Source: Pseudomonas monsensis
GTDB lineage: Bacteria > Pseudomonadota > Gammaproteobacteria > Pseudomonadales > Pseudomonadaceae
Direction of reading: 5' to 3'
Length of the DNA: 64,000 nucleotides
NCBI RefSeq assembly: GCF_014268495.2
Contig: NZ_CP077087.1
Coordinates: 3,289,501-3,353,500, forward strand
Of this stretch, positions 35,262 through 43,120 are shown piece after piece; within the stretch, counting starts at the first letter, position 1, and every line of letters begins with the position of its first letter. The position numbers were made by a program, and so were the translations under genes. The notes under the pieces are model-generated. The model was not told the origin of the DNA, made no database searches, and was given only the letters and a program-made list of their open reading frames with translations.

Positions 35262-36224
35262 ATGACAGACAAGACCGTTCCGCATATTCATGACTTGCTC
35301 AAAGACTCCCCTAAGAACTGGGGTAAGTGGGGCCCGGATGATGAGGTAGGTTCACTCAACTACCTTACAGGTATCGAAGTTCTCCAAGGGGTCAAAGAGG
35401 TCAAGCAAGGCAAGACATTTACTTTGCAGGTGCGGATGGCAGATCCTGCTGGTGACCCGGTCTGGCCTGGTCGCTCCCAGTCAAAACGCATGAATATCAT
35501 GGATCGTGGTCACTACAACTGTGGCAAAGGCCCACATTTTCCGGGCTCTTACGAGTTCGCCGACGACGTGATGTTTTTTCATCTTCAAGGGTCAACTCAG
35601 TACGACGCCCTTGGGCATGTCTGGTACGACGATCAGATTTGGAATGGCTACAGTGCCGATACCACTATCGGTTCCCTGGCCAAGGCGAGCGTTGCTCCAT
35701 TGGGTGAAAAAGGCATCGTTGGCCGAGGCATTCTGATCGACATAGCGCGCCACCGTGGTAAAGATGTGCTGGATGCAGGTGAAACGTTCAACCATGAGGA
35801 TTTAATGGCTGCGGCCCGGGCTCAAGGTGTCTCTATCAACAAGCGCGACATTCTCATCATCCGCACTGGATGGATCGGCTCGTTTTATAAACGCGACCCG
35901 GAAGAGTTCTACAAAGACTTTATCGAGCCAGGCCTGACCTACAGCCCTGAGCTGGTGAAGTGGTTTCAGGAGATGGAAATTCCGAACATCGTCACCGACA
36001 CCATTGCTAACGAAGTCACCGTCGATCCCGTGTCAGGGGTTGCGTTGCCGTTGCACAACGCACTCATGAGGAATTTGGGCATTACTCTCACTGAGATCGC
36101 TCAGCTTGATCCTCTCGCTGAGGACTGCGCTGAGGACGGTCAGTGGACGTTTCTCTATACCGCAGCCCCTCTAAAGGTCGTTGGCGGAACCGGAGCTCCT
36201 GTGAATCCGATCGTCATTAAATAA
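35262..36224 (+). CDS. Cyclase-family (kynurenine-formamidase-like) metal hydrolase
   Basis: 320 residues of the PF04199 cyclase family, long branch. The metal motif of the family (HxGTHxDxPxH) appears in the variant HLQGSTQYDALGHVWYD, with Gln-Tyr-Asp and His kept; further conserved parts are LIDIARHRG and ILIIRTGW. These enzymes open lactones or amides or hydrolyse formamides. Third gene after SDR and GldA-like gene; a plausible order is oxidation to a lactone then hydrolysis, which is inference. A terminator follows at once. Confidence 0.82.
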   Translation: MTDKTVPHIHDLLKDSPKNWGKWGPDDEVGSLNYLTGIEVLQGVKEVKQGKTFTLQVRMADPAGDPVWPGRSQSKRMNIMDRGHYNCGKGPHFPGSYEFADDVMFFHLQGSTQYDALGHVWYDDQIWNGYSADTTIGSLAKASVAPLGEKGIVGRGILIDIARHRGKDVLDAGETFNHEDLMAAARAQGVSINKRDILIIRTGWIGSFYKRDPEEFYKDFIEPGLTYSPELVKWFQEMEIPNIVTDTIANEVTVDPVSGVALPLHNALMRNLGITLTEIAQLDPLAEDCAEDGQWTFLYTAAPLKVVGGTGAPVNPIVIK

Positions 36225-36233
36225 GTGTTTTTG

Positions 36234-36268
36234 CCTGGGGGCAGCAGAAACGCTGCTCTCAGGTTTTT
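36234..36268 (+). terminator. Terminator of the SDR-gldA-cyclase operon
   Basis: Hairpin with GCAGC (36241-36245) and GCTGC (36252-36256) inside an outer CCTG/CAGG pairing, followed by T5. Confidence 0.72.
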
Positions 36269-36385
36269 CCCTCCAATTAACGGCTCCCGAACGGCAGGCT
36301 GTTGGCTTATCATCCTCTGCGCAAATCGAGGGCGTTCTTCTGATCGTCCTGTCTCCGCGCTACGATCGAGGATGCTGAATCTCCA

Positions 36386-37402
36386 ATGAAAAAAATCGAG
36401 AAACCGAAGCTCAAGGATGTGGCTGAATTGGCGGGCGTCTCGATGGGGAGTGCTTCAAGAGCATTGGCTGTCCCGCACTTAGTGAAACCTGCCACGCTGG
36501 CCAAAGTACAAGCAGCTGTTCAAGAGCTCGGGTACGTGCGAGACGGGGCCGCGCGTGCTTTGGCATCCAGGCGCACGCACAGCATCGGAGCCGTTTTTCC
36601 TACGTTTAACAACCCTGCGTTCGCTGAAGCTGTCCAGGCCCTCCAGTTAAGGCTAACGGAGCTTGGATATCACTTAATCATTTCTTCCCATGAATACGAC
36701 CAGGCGCAGGAACTGGTAAACGTAAGGAACATGATTGAGCGGGGCGTTGAAGGCCTACTGTTAGTGGGTACTGAACATAGTCCTGAAATTTATGAAGCAC
36801 TAACTGCCGCCCAATGCCCATTCATTCTCATGTGGTCGCTAGATGGTGCTCACGACCATCACTGCGTGGGATTCAGCAATGAGGAGGGTGGTCGATTGAT
36901 AGCCAAGCATCTGCTTAGCCTTGGTCATCAAAGTATCGCCATGATCAGTGGAGTTGTTTCTAACAACGAACGGGCAAAATACCGTCTGAAAGGAATCACC
37001 GCTCAGCTACTCGAGTCAGGGATAGAGCTTTCAAGTGAACGGATTATTGAGCAGCCATTCACGATTGAGGGAGGGCGCGCCGGGCTGCGGATTGCTATGG
37101 AGCTTAACCCCAAGCCTACGGCCATTGTCTGCAGCACTGACCTCACCTGTATCGGAGCGTTGGCGGAAGCGCGCTCCAATGGGATCGACGTCCCCAAAGA
37201 ACTATCAGTCAGCGGGTTCGATGATATCGAGTTCGCGGCTGCCTACGTGCCAGCTCTAACGACAGTCAGGGTGCCGACTTCGAAAATTGGTATCAGCAGC
37301 GCCAACAACATCGTTGCGCTGATTGAGGGGCGCCCACTTGCACGCCGCGAGCGCATACAAATCGAACTCGTCGTCCGAGATAGTACGGCGCCACGGCCCT
37401 AA
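36386..37402 (+). CDS. LacI-family transcription repressor
   Basis: 338 residues. N-terminal LacI helix-turn-helix LKDVAELAGVSMGSASRAL with hinge helix GAARALASRRTHSIGAVFP, then the periplasmic-binding-protein-like ligand domain (NNPAFAEAVQALQ, CVGFSNEEGGRLIAKHL, VSGFDDIEFA). It follows the terminator of the SDR operon and is probably the repressor acting on the two TGAAGCG palindromes 3.5 kb upstream; the ligand is probably a sugar-like or hydroxy compound. It ends 18 bases from the convergent NTF2-like gene. Confidence 0.9.
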   Translation: MKKIEKPKLKDVAELAGVSMGSASRALAVPHLVKPATLAKVQAAVQELGYVRDGAARALASRRTHSIGAVFPTFNNPAFAEAVQALQLRLTELGYHLIISSHEYDQAQELVNVRNMIERGVEGLLLVGTEHSPEIYEALTAAQCPFILMWSLDGAHDHHCVGFSNEEGGRLIAKHLLSLGHQSIAMISGVVSNNERAKYRLKGITAQLLESGIELSSERIIEQPFTIEGGRAGLRIAMELNPKPTAIVCSTDLTCIGALAEARSNGIDVPKELSVSGFDDIEFAAAYVPALTTVRVPTSKIGISSANNIVALIEGRPLARRERIQIELVVRDSTAPRP

Positions 37403-37420
37403 AGCGGTTCCAGGAAGGGA

Positions 37421-38368
37421 CTAAACTCTTGGTGCTTCATTGGCATTGAACCAGCCTGGGCGGTACTCGCTCCAGGTCAGTTGCCAGAAGCCCTCATGCT
37501 TGCGACGAAGCCGCATTCGGTAATGCGCGCCATAGAGAGGCGTGCCATCTTGCGTGTGTGAGTTTCCAGGAATGACTCTGCCGACAATCATTTCCGCTAC
37601 ACCCTTTTCCTCGTCGGACTTGATCTCCAGCACGTCCGCGAAATGCTGCATCCACGGCCAGGGCCTGCGAAACTCTTTGAAGGAGCCGATGATCGCGTGA
37701 CGCCCTTCAATAAGGCCCATCGGTTGGAAATCACCAGCGGCGTCGTTGGCAAAGCAATGGGCAAGTAGCTGCATATCAGCCTGATCCAGCGCCCATGAGT
37801 AACGAGCGTAGGTTTCAGCAATACACTCCTCGCTGGGTACCGAAGGCGTTGAGCTTGGGAAAGCAAGCCATGGCGCGTTCAGTTCGCTCACGATGGTCGG
37901 AGCGGGATCGCCAATCCTCCATCCGTCGTCACCTGGGGGAAGCTGCCAGTGAGTTGCAAGCGAGTAGTCCCCGGTTACCCAATTCAAGGCAATCAGCACG
38001 CTGTCGAGGTGCCAGGTGTCTGCTGTCTTTTTCAGAGAGCCCGTGACTGTCATTCCAAATCCGAGCTTGGCCGACTTTGTGGCTTTGCTGATATGGCCAT
38101 AGACGTAGAAACTGAAAGTGGCGTCGGTTTCTCCACCTCCCACATAGTGATTGGTTGCCTTCACTGAAAAGCCATCAGCCTTGGCACGGTCTTGCTGGAA
38201 AGCTCTGACAATCTTGCGTCCACCCTCATGAGCGGACATGTGGCTTGTCACCAACTGGCAATTGTCAGTGAATATATCCCCAGCAGATTCCCAATTACCG
38301 CTCTCCCAGGCTTCCAGAAAGGTGGCTATAACGCCCTTAATGTAGGTGCGATCACTTGAGCCGGTCAC
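37421..38368 (-). CDS. Two-domain NTF2/SnoaL-like protein
   Basis: 315 residues made of two NTF2-like folds (about 5-135 and 175-310); each opens with a helix pair and a Trp/Asp-rich strand (EAWESGNWESAGDIFTDNC and YARYSWALDQADMQLLAHCF). Such pockets serve as isomerases, hydratases, cyclases or small subunits of oxygenases. The start overlaps the luciferase-like gene's stop by four bases, so the two proteins are made together and may act on the same compound. No catalytic residue can be assigned with confidence. Confidence 0.75.
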   Translation of the reverse strand: MTGSSDRTYIKGVIATFLEAWESGNWESAGDIFTDNCQLVTSHMSAHEGGRKIVRAFQQDRAKADGFSVKATNHYVGGGETDATFSFYVYGHISKATKSAKLGFGMTVTGSLKKTADTWHLDSVLIALNWVTGDYSLATHWQLPPGDDGWRIGDPAPTIVSELNAPWLAFPSSTPSVPSEECIAETYARYSWALDQADMQLLAHCFANDAAGDFQPMGLIEGRHAIIGSFKEFRRPWPWMQHFADVLEIKSDEEKGVAEMIVGRVIPGNSHTQDGTPLYGAHYRMRLRRKHEGFWQLTWSEYRPGWFNANEAPRV

Positions 38369-39369
38369 TGGGTCACCTGCGAGGCAGGTTGGCCTATGGG
38401 AAAGTGTGGCAGGACATACTCAGCCATCTCCTCCAGGACATCTGCGGCTGGTCGCTGCAGAGGTTTGATATTCAGTGCGACGTGTGAAACACCTTCATCC
38501 TGTTGCCGTTTCCAGAGCTCCACGAGAGCATTACGCCCGATCCTTATTCCGTTGTAGCCTCGTTCCAGCGGTGTGTTCGGATCCTTCGCCAGATCGAAAA
38601 ATGTCGCGTAGCCGTATGGTTTTACATTGCCGGTCTGGCTGGCAGAACGGAACTCGCGGATGAGGCCGGGCAAACGATTGAAGTCGCTCAGATGCCAAAT
38701 CCAGGCATCGGCATTATTGGCTATCCACTCAAGCGTCTGACGGGCCCGGCCTACGACAATCATGGGGAGTCGAGGGCCAACTGGCTTGGGTACCATGTCT
38801 AGCAAGCCTTCCAGCTGGCCGAAAAGTTTGGTTGAGACGCTTGGGAAGCTGTTTTCAGTGACTGTCTTAATCAGCTCGAAGCCTGCCCGGTATCGTTCTT
38901 CTCTCGCTTCGAAATCAATCCCGAATGCTGGATATTCAATCGGGCGATCTCCGCTGGATAGCCCTAGCAAGAAACGACCGCCGGTTAGCTGGTCGACCGA
39001 AACGGACTGCTTAGCGACGATCAGTGGTTCACGTAACGGAAGAACGATGCCCGTTGTGCCCAAGGCAATGTTTTTGGTAACAGCAGCCAGATATCCCAGA
39101 TATACAAACGGGTCGATCATTTGACCAGTATCACCAAAGCTCGGGTCATAGAAGGGCACATCTCTCATCCACAGACTTGCGAATCCAGCCTCGTCCGCGA
39201 TGCGAGCAAGGCGTTGATGATCCTGCAGCGTGGGAAACGGTGAATTCGGATAGCCCTCCAAGGGCATGATGTATCCGAAGGTGAGGCCTTCGGGCTGGAA
39301 CACTCGCGAATAGGCCGGATGAGCTGCAAGCTCGGGACTGAGCTCAAGGGAAGGGCTGAGAGAAGTCAT
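38365..39369 (-). CDS. Luciferase-like (LLM) flavin-dependent oxidoreductase
   Basis: 334 residues, bacterial-luciferase TIM-barrel family: LARIADEAGFASLWMRDVPF, LGTTGIVLPLREPLIVAKQSVSVDQLTGGRFLLGLSSGD and PMIVVGRARQTLEWI are characteristic. Expected to use reduced FMN or F420; in Pseudomonas, FMNH2 from a separate reductase would be usual, catalysing a monooxygenation such as Baeyer-Villiger or C-S/C-N cleavage. No reductase is next to it. First gene of the minus-strand operon with the NTF2-like gene and divergent from the cupin. Confidence 0.85.
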   Translation of the reverse strand: MTSLSPSLELSPELAAHPAYSRVFQPEGLTFGYIMPLEGYPNSPFPTLQDHQRLARIADEAGFASLWMRDVPFYDPSFGDTGQMIDPFVYLGYLAAVTKNIALGTTGIVLPLREPLIVAKQSVSVDQLTGGRFLLGLSSGDRPIEYPAFGIDFEAREERYRAGFELIKTVTENSFPSVSTKLFGQLEGLLDMVPKPVGPRLPMIVVGRARQTLEWIANNADAWIWHLSDFNRLPGLIREFRSASQTGNVKPYGYATFFDLAKDPNTPLERGYNGIRIGRNALVELWKRQQDEGVSHVALNIKPLQRPAADVLEEMAEYVLPHFPIGQPASQVTQ

Positions 39370-39446
39370 TGCTAAACCTCATTATTTCAAGCCGATTACT
39401 ACTGTGTAAGCGGCTTTCAGATGAACAGGTCTGCATGGTAGTGAAG

Positions 39447-39468
39447 GTATTGGGGAAAATGTGTCCCC
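39447..39468. promoter_or_regulatory. Operator similar to the one at 31596-31617
   Basis: GTATTGGGGA-N8-TCCCC, 18 of 22 positions shared with the esterase-LysR intergenic site. It lies 78 bases upstream of the luciferase-like start on the minus strand. Confidence 0.55.
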
Positions 39469-39597
39469 TCTGATGGGGCGCGATCCACTGGTGGCCGCTA
39501 TCCACTCAATGAAAAAACTACTGGGTCAATCGCTTGAACTCGTCCGCAGTAGGCGTCTTAGATGAGTCGCGGCCTTCAACGGGATGAGTCTTACGCG

Positions 39598-39616
39598 CTG
39601 TGACGAGTGGTCACAG
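39598..39616. promoter_or_regulatory. Inverted repeat CTGTGAC-N5-GTCACAG
   Basis: Perfect seven-base arms, 106 bases before the cupin ATG. A related site, CTGTTCC-N5-GTCACAG, is at 41485-41503 ahead of the MFS gene. Candidate operator of the LysR protein encoded between them. Confidence 0.55.
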
Positions 39617-39721
39617 ATGGTGTGAATTTCTGAGTATTCTCCTGTGCGAGAGCATCACCTACTCTCACTCAGCGATTGAAATCCTGGCTCGCTCGCCAGT
39701 CACACGTTGAGAGAAATTATA

Positions 39722-40258
39722 ATGAATACGCCCGTTAAACCTGATGAACTTGCCATTCCTTATGCTTTGCCGCAGGTGCCTTTCATGTCTCCAGACATGG
39801 TGCATCCAGGAGTTATGACCACTTGGCTCGAAGACGATAATCTCTGGGTGCCTGTCACCAAGTCAGTATCTTTCAAACCACTGCTGCTGAGCGTTAGCGG
39901 TGGGTACTACATCAACTTGCTCCGAGTGCGGCAGAGCGGGGTTTTGTCACGTCACCGCCACTCAGGTGCAGTGCATGCGATCGTGTTGAAGGGGCGTTGG
40001 TACTATCTCGAACACGATTGGGTTGCTGATGAAGGCTCCTTTGCATTCGAGCCGCCAGGAGAGACTCACACTCTGTTCGTCCCTGAAGATGTCGAAGAAA
40101 TGATTACTTGGTTCCACGTTCAGGGTGGCTACACTTACGTCGACCCACAGGGTGTCGCGGTTGGCTATGAAGACGTTTTCACCAAGCTGGAAGCTGCCCG
40201 CAGCCATTACAAAAATTTGGGCTTGCCGGACGATTATATCGAGCAGTTCATTCGCTGA
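39722..40258 (+). CDS. Cupin of the 2,4'-dihydroxyacetophenone dioxygenase family
   Basis: 178 residues, single cupin. The metal-binding set is visible as HRHSGAVHAIVLKGRWYYLEHDW (two His, then Glu/His) and FEPPGETHTLFVP (last His). This arrangement and length match 2,4'-dihydroxyacetophenone dioxygenase, which cleaves an aryl hydroxymethyl ketone to a benzoate plus formate with Fe(II). The natural substrate here may be a related alpha-hydroxyketone. ATG at 39722 with GAGAG upstream. Divergent from the luciferase-like operon; a terminator follows. Confidence 0.8.
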   Translation: MNTPVKPDELAIPYALPQVPFMSPDMVHPGVMTTWLEDDNLWVPVTKSVSFKPLLLSVSGGYYINLLRVRQSGVLSRHRHSGAVHAIVLKGRWYYLEHDWVADEGSFAFEPPGETHTLFVPEDVEEMITWFHVQGGYTYVDPQGVAVGYEDVFTKLEAARSHYKNLGLPDDYIEQFIR

Positions 40259-40275
40259 TTTTGGTTCAAAAAAGA

Positions 40276-40297
40276 ACGCGCTACGGCGCGTTTTTTT
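40276..40297 (+). terminator. Rho-independent terminator after the cupin gene
   Basis: ACGCGC-TACG-GCGCGT followed by T7; A6 on the left side makes it partly bidirectional. Confidence 0.85.
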
Positions 40298-40342
40298 GTG
40301 TAGATAAACAGGTGGATTCAGTCGCGTAAGGAGCGTAGCTAA

Positions 40343-41269
40343 ATGGATCAATACTCTCAAATGCTAGCCTTCATCTGGTCAACAGAGTGCGGAAGTTTTT
40401 CTGCCGCCGCCAGGGCGCACGAGATGACTCCGTCGGCCATCAGCAAATTGATAGCGCGGCTAGAGGATCGGCTTCGGGTTCGGCTTTTCCAGAGGGGTTC
40501 CCGAGTCCTCACTCTGACGGAGGAGGGGGCTGCTTACCTGCGCAGTGCGAAAGCTGTGGTTGAGGCGATGAGTGAAGCTGACTCTCTGGCAGAAGGGCTT
40601 CCTTCAAGGGTCAGTGGCACGCTTCGCATCCACACGATGACCTCTTTTGCGAAGCAGCAAATCGTGCCTTGGTTGCCAGAATTCCTCGACACTTATCCCG
40701 GTCTTGATGTCGAGATTCAGTTAGGCGCCCAGTTCGTTGACCAGTTTGAGCAAGGGTTGGACATAGCAATTCACAGTGGGATTCTTCCGAGCTCTTCCAG
40801 AATCGCGAAGAAAATCGGCGAGTGTGAATGGTTGCTATGTGCTTCGCCTGACTACCTCGAAAAATATGGAACACCGCAGCAGCCGAAAGACCTGATGAAC
40901 CATCGATGCTTTAATTTCAGTTTTGCCAGTCCCTGGAACAAATGGGCCTTTATCCAAGATGGCCTTGGTGTAACGACCCCTGTGAAGCCCCGGGGATCGT
41001 TTACGCAGGGCGAGCTGCTAAGAGACATGGCCAAATCAGGTGCGGGTATAGTTCGCCTTGCAGATTTTCACATTGGAAAAGACATTCAGGAAGGCTCACT
41101 GGTGCTCCTGCTTGATGAGTACAAAGCGGAGATCCGGGAGCCTATTTACCTGCTCTATTCAGACAGAAAGCATCTGAGTCCTCGCATCCGAGTGTTCATC
41201 GAGTTTTTCCATGAAAAATGGATGGCACATCCATGGAATGTCGTGAGAGGACTACCCAAAGCGACTTGA
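40343..41269 (+). CDS. LysR-family transcription regulator
   Basis: 308 residues. Helix-turn-helix in FIWSTECGSFSAAARAHEMTPSAISKLIARLEDRL, followed by the two-lobed effector domain with LRIHTMTSFAKQQIVPWLPEFLDTYPGLDVEIQ and the closing LLYSDRKHLSPRIRVFIEFF. Placed between the cupin and the MFS-hydrolase operon, all on the plus strand. CTGTnnC-N5-GTCACAG sites lie before both neighbours, and it is the natural candidate to bind them. Effector unknown. Confidence 0.88.
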   Translation: MDQYSQMLAFIWSTECGSFSAAARAHEMTPSAISKLIARLEDRLRVRLFQRGSRVLTLTEEGAAYLRSAKAVVEAMSEADSLAEGLPSRVSGTLRIHTMTSFAKQQIVPWLPEFLDTYPGLDVEIQLGAQFVDQFEQGLDIAIHSGILPSSSRIAKKIGECEWLLCASPDYLEKYGTPQQPKDLMNHRCFNFSFASPWNKWAFIQDGLGVTTPVKPRGSFTQGELLRDMAKSGAGIVRLADFHIGKDIQEGSLVLLLDEYKAEIREPIYLLYSDRKHLSPRIRVFIEFFHEKWMAHPWNVVRGLPKAT

Positions 41270-41666
41270 TAGCCACTACGGCACCTCCGCCAATTTTCAT
41301 TCTGCCCACGCGCTAACCCGCAACTATGGCTCCTAGGCCAGTGAGCCACTGATCCACCTCGCCGGTAACTCTGTCGCCTGCTCTCTGCTCTCTGCTCAAC
41401 AGATCAATCTAAATCTGAAACCTATTCCCCCGAAATTACTTAGCCGAGGTTTCGCTGGGGCTCCTCTCATTTTGTGCCACTGACCTGTTCCTGGCGGTCA
41501 CAGCAGGTGTGCTTTGCCAGCTATATTCAGCCCTGAATTTGAGCCATAACCTCTGTCCATGGTGAGCAGTACGACAAGTGCTGAATCATCTCGGATGTTG
41601 AGGCGTATGTGTGCAAAACACCGATCCTCAGCCGGAGAATAAAAATAAACACCCGGAGATATCCCC
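41270..41666. promoter_or_regulatory. Promoter region of the MFS-hydrolase operon
   Basis: No gene seen. Contains CTGTTCC-TGGCG-GTCACAG at 41485-41503, a variant of the 39598 site, and on the minus strand GGGGAATAGG at 41421-41430, a ten-base block also present in the 31596 operator. Confidence 0.45.
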
Positions 41667-43055
41667 ATGGGATTTGCTCAAGACAAAATCGAAGCATTAC
41701 CTGCGGTCAATCGTGTGCCGAAAGGAGCAGGTGCAGCCTCGTGGGGCGCGATGGCTCTTTTGTGGCTCGTGTATGCCATGGATGCCAACTCCCGCCAGAT
41801 GTTCTTTATGGTATTGCCCTCCATCACCAGCGAGTTCAAGACAAGCGCTGAGCTGACTGGACTGCTTGCCGCGTTCATCACGATCGCTACATCTTTGATA
41901 GCCGTGCCTTGCATGATCTGGGCTGATAAAGGCGGTCAGGGATGGATGCGAAAATACCGTCACCTGCCAATCGTGATTGCTTACACGCTATTCACCTTTC
42001 TGACCGGCCTCAATTTCTTGACTGGCTCGCTTGGAGTGCTTGTCGCGCTGCAAGTGATGTCTCACGCATTTGGTGGTGCTGGCGAAGCCATCGAAGTCAC
42101 CTCCTTGTCTGAGTGGTGGTCGAAGGAGCGCCGTGGTTTCGCCCTAGGACTTCATCACACCGGATACCCTTGGGGCACATTGATCGGTGGCTTGGCGATC
42201 AGTGCTCTACTCCACGCTTATGGCCCGGAAAATTGGCGCTTGGCATTCCTGCTTTTCCCTGTACCGATGATCATCATCTTTTCGGTCTACTGGTGGTTCA
42301 GTACGAAGAAGCGTTACGAGTCTTTTGTTGAACACGCTCAAGCCGTGGGTGAGACCCCTCCATCAATGGAAGCGGTACAAGGTGTGGTGGAGGTGCCCAA
42401 AGGCGCGTTCAAGTCGGCAATGAAAAATCCGAACATCTCCGCTATCGCTCTAATCTCGATGTTTGCAATCGTTGGCTACTTCGGCATCAGCTTCTGGCTA
42501 CCTCAGTACCTGGCCTTTGTTGCCCATTACAACTTCGCAGAGGCAGCTGCTTACTCGGTGCTCTTCACGATCACCGGTGGTATCGGCCAGATCGTTTGGG
42601 GATGGATTTCAGACCGTGCAGGCCGAAAACTTTGCCTAGTGCTTGTTTTCGCGTGGCTTGCGGTGGGCATGTACCTCTTCAAATACTCATCCGTCAGCCT
42701 GACTTGGCTTATCGCGATTCAGTTGTTTGCTGGGTTCGCGATGAACGCGCCCTACACGTTGCTGTATGCCATTGCGTTTGACTCTGCGAAGCAAGGCACG
42801 ACTGGCTTGGCGGGCTCAATCGTCAACGTCGGTATTTACGCCGGTGGCTTTGGGCCATTCGTGATCGGGATGTTCATCGGCGCAGGTGGTGGCTTTGAGC
42901 AGGCTGCGGGCTACAACTACGCGCTCTACTTTATCTCCGGTCTCATGGTACTGGCGGCCATCATCACCATTTTCTTCACTCGAGAAACTACCGGCTGGTT
43001 CCTTAAGTACGACAAGGCTCTGGTATCGAAGTCCTCTTGCAACATGGGTTTGTAA
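41667..43055 (+). CDS. MFS metabolite transporter
   Basis: 462 residues, 12 membrane helices with the MFS loop 2-3 seen as MIWADKGGQGWMRKYR and the second-half equivalent as WGWISDRAGRKLCLVL. It resembles metabolite:H+ symporters that import organic acids in catabolic operons. ATG at 41667 with CGGAG upstream. Followed after 65 bases by the hydrolase fusion; the two form an operon ended by the hairpin at 44357. Likely carries the substrate of the neighbouring cupin/oxygenase module. Confidence 0.84.
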   Translation: MGFAQDKIEALPAVNRVPKGAGAASWGAMALLWLVYAMDANSRQMFFMVLPSITSEFKTSAELTGLLAAFITIATSLIAVPCMIWADKGGQGWMRKYRHLPIVIAYTLFTFLTGLNFLTGSLGVLVALQVMSHAFGGAGEAIEVTSLSEWWSKERRGFALGLHHTGYPWGTLIGGLAISALLHAYGPENWRLAFLLFPVPMIIIFSVYWWFSTKKRYESFVEHAQAVGETPPSMEAVQGVVEVPKGAFKSAMKNPNISAIALISMFAIVGYFGISFWLPQYLAFVAHYNFAEAAAYSVLFTITGGIGQIVWGWISDRAGRKLCLVLVFAWLAVGMYLFKYSSVSLTWLIAIQLFAGFAMNAPYTLLYAIAFDSAKQGTTGLAGSIVNVGIYAGGFGPFVIGMFIGAGGGFEQAAGYNYALYFISGLMVLAAIITIFFTRETTGWFLKYDKALVSKSSCNMGL

Positions 43056-43120
43056 CGAACCGATCGTACCTGCAATTACAAGAAAATCCCCTTGGGGATA
43101 GCTAAAGCTAGGAGAAAATC

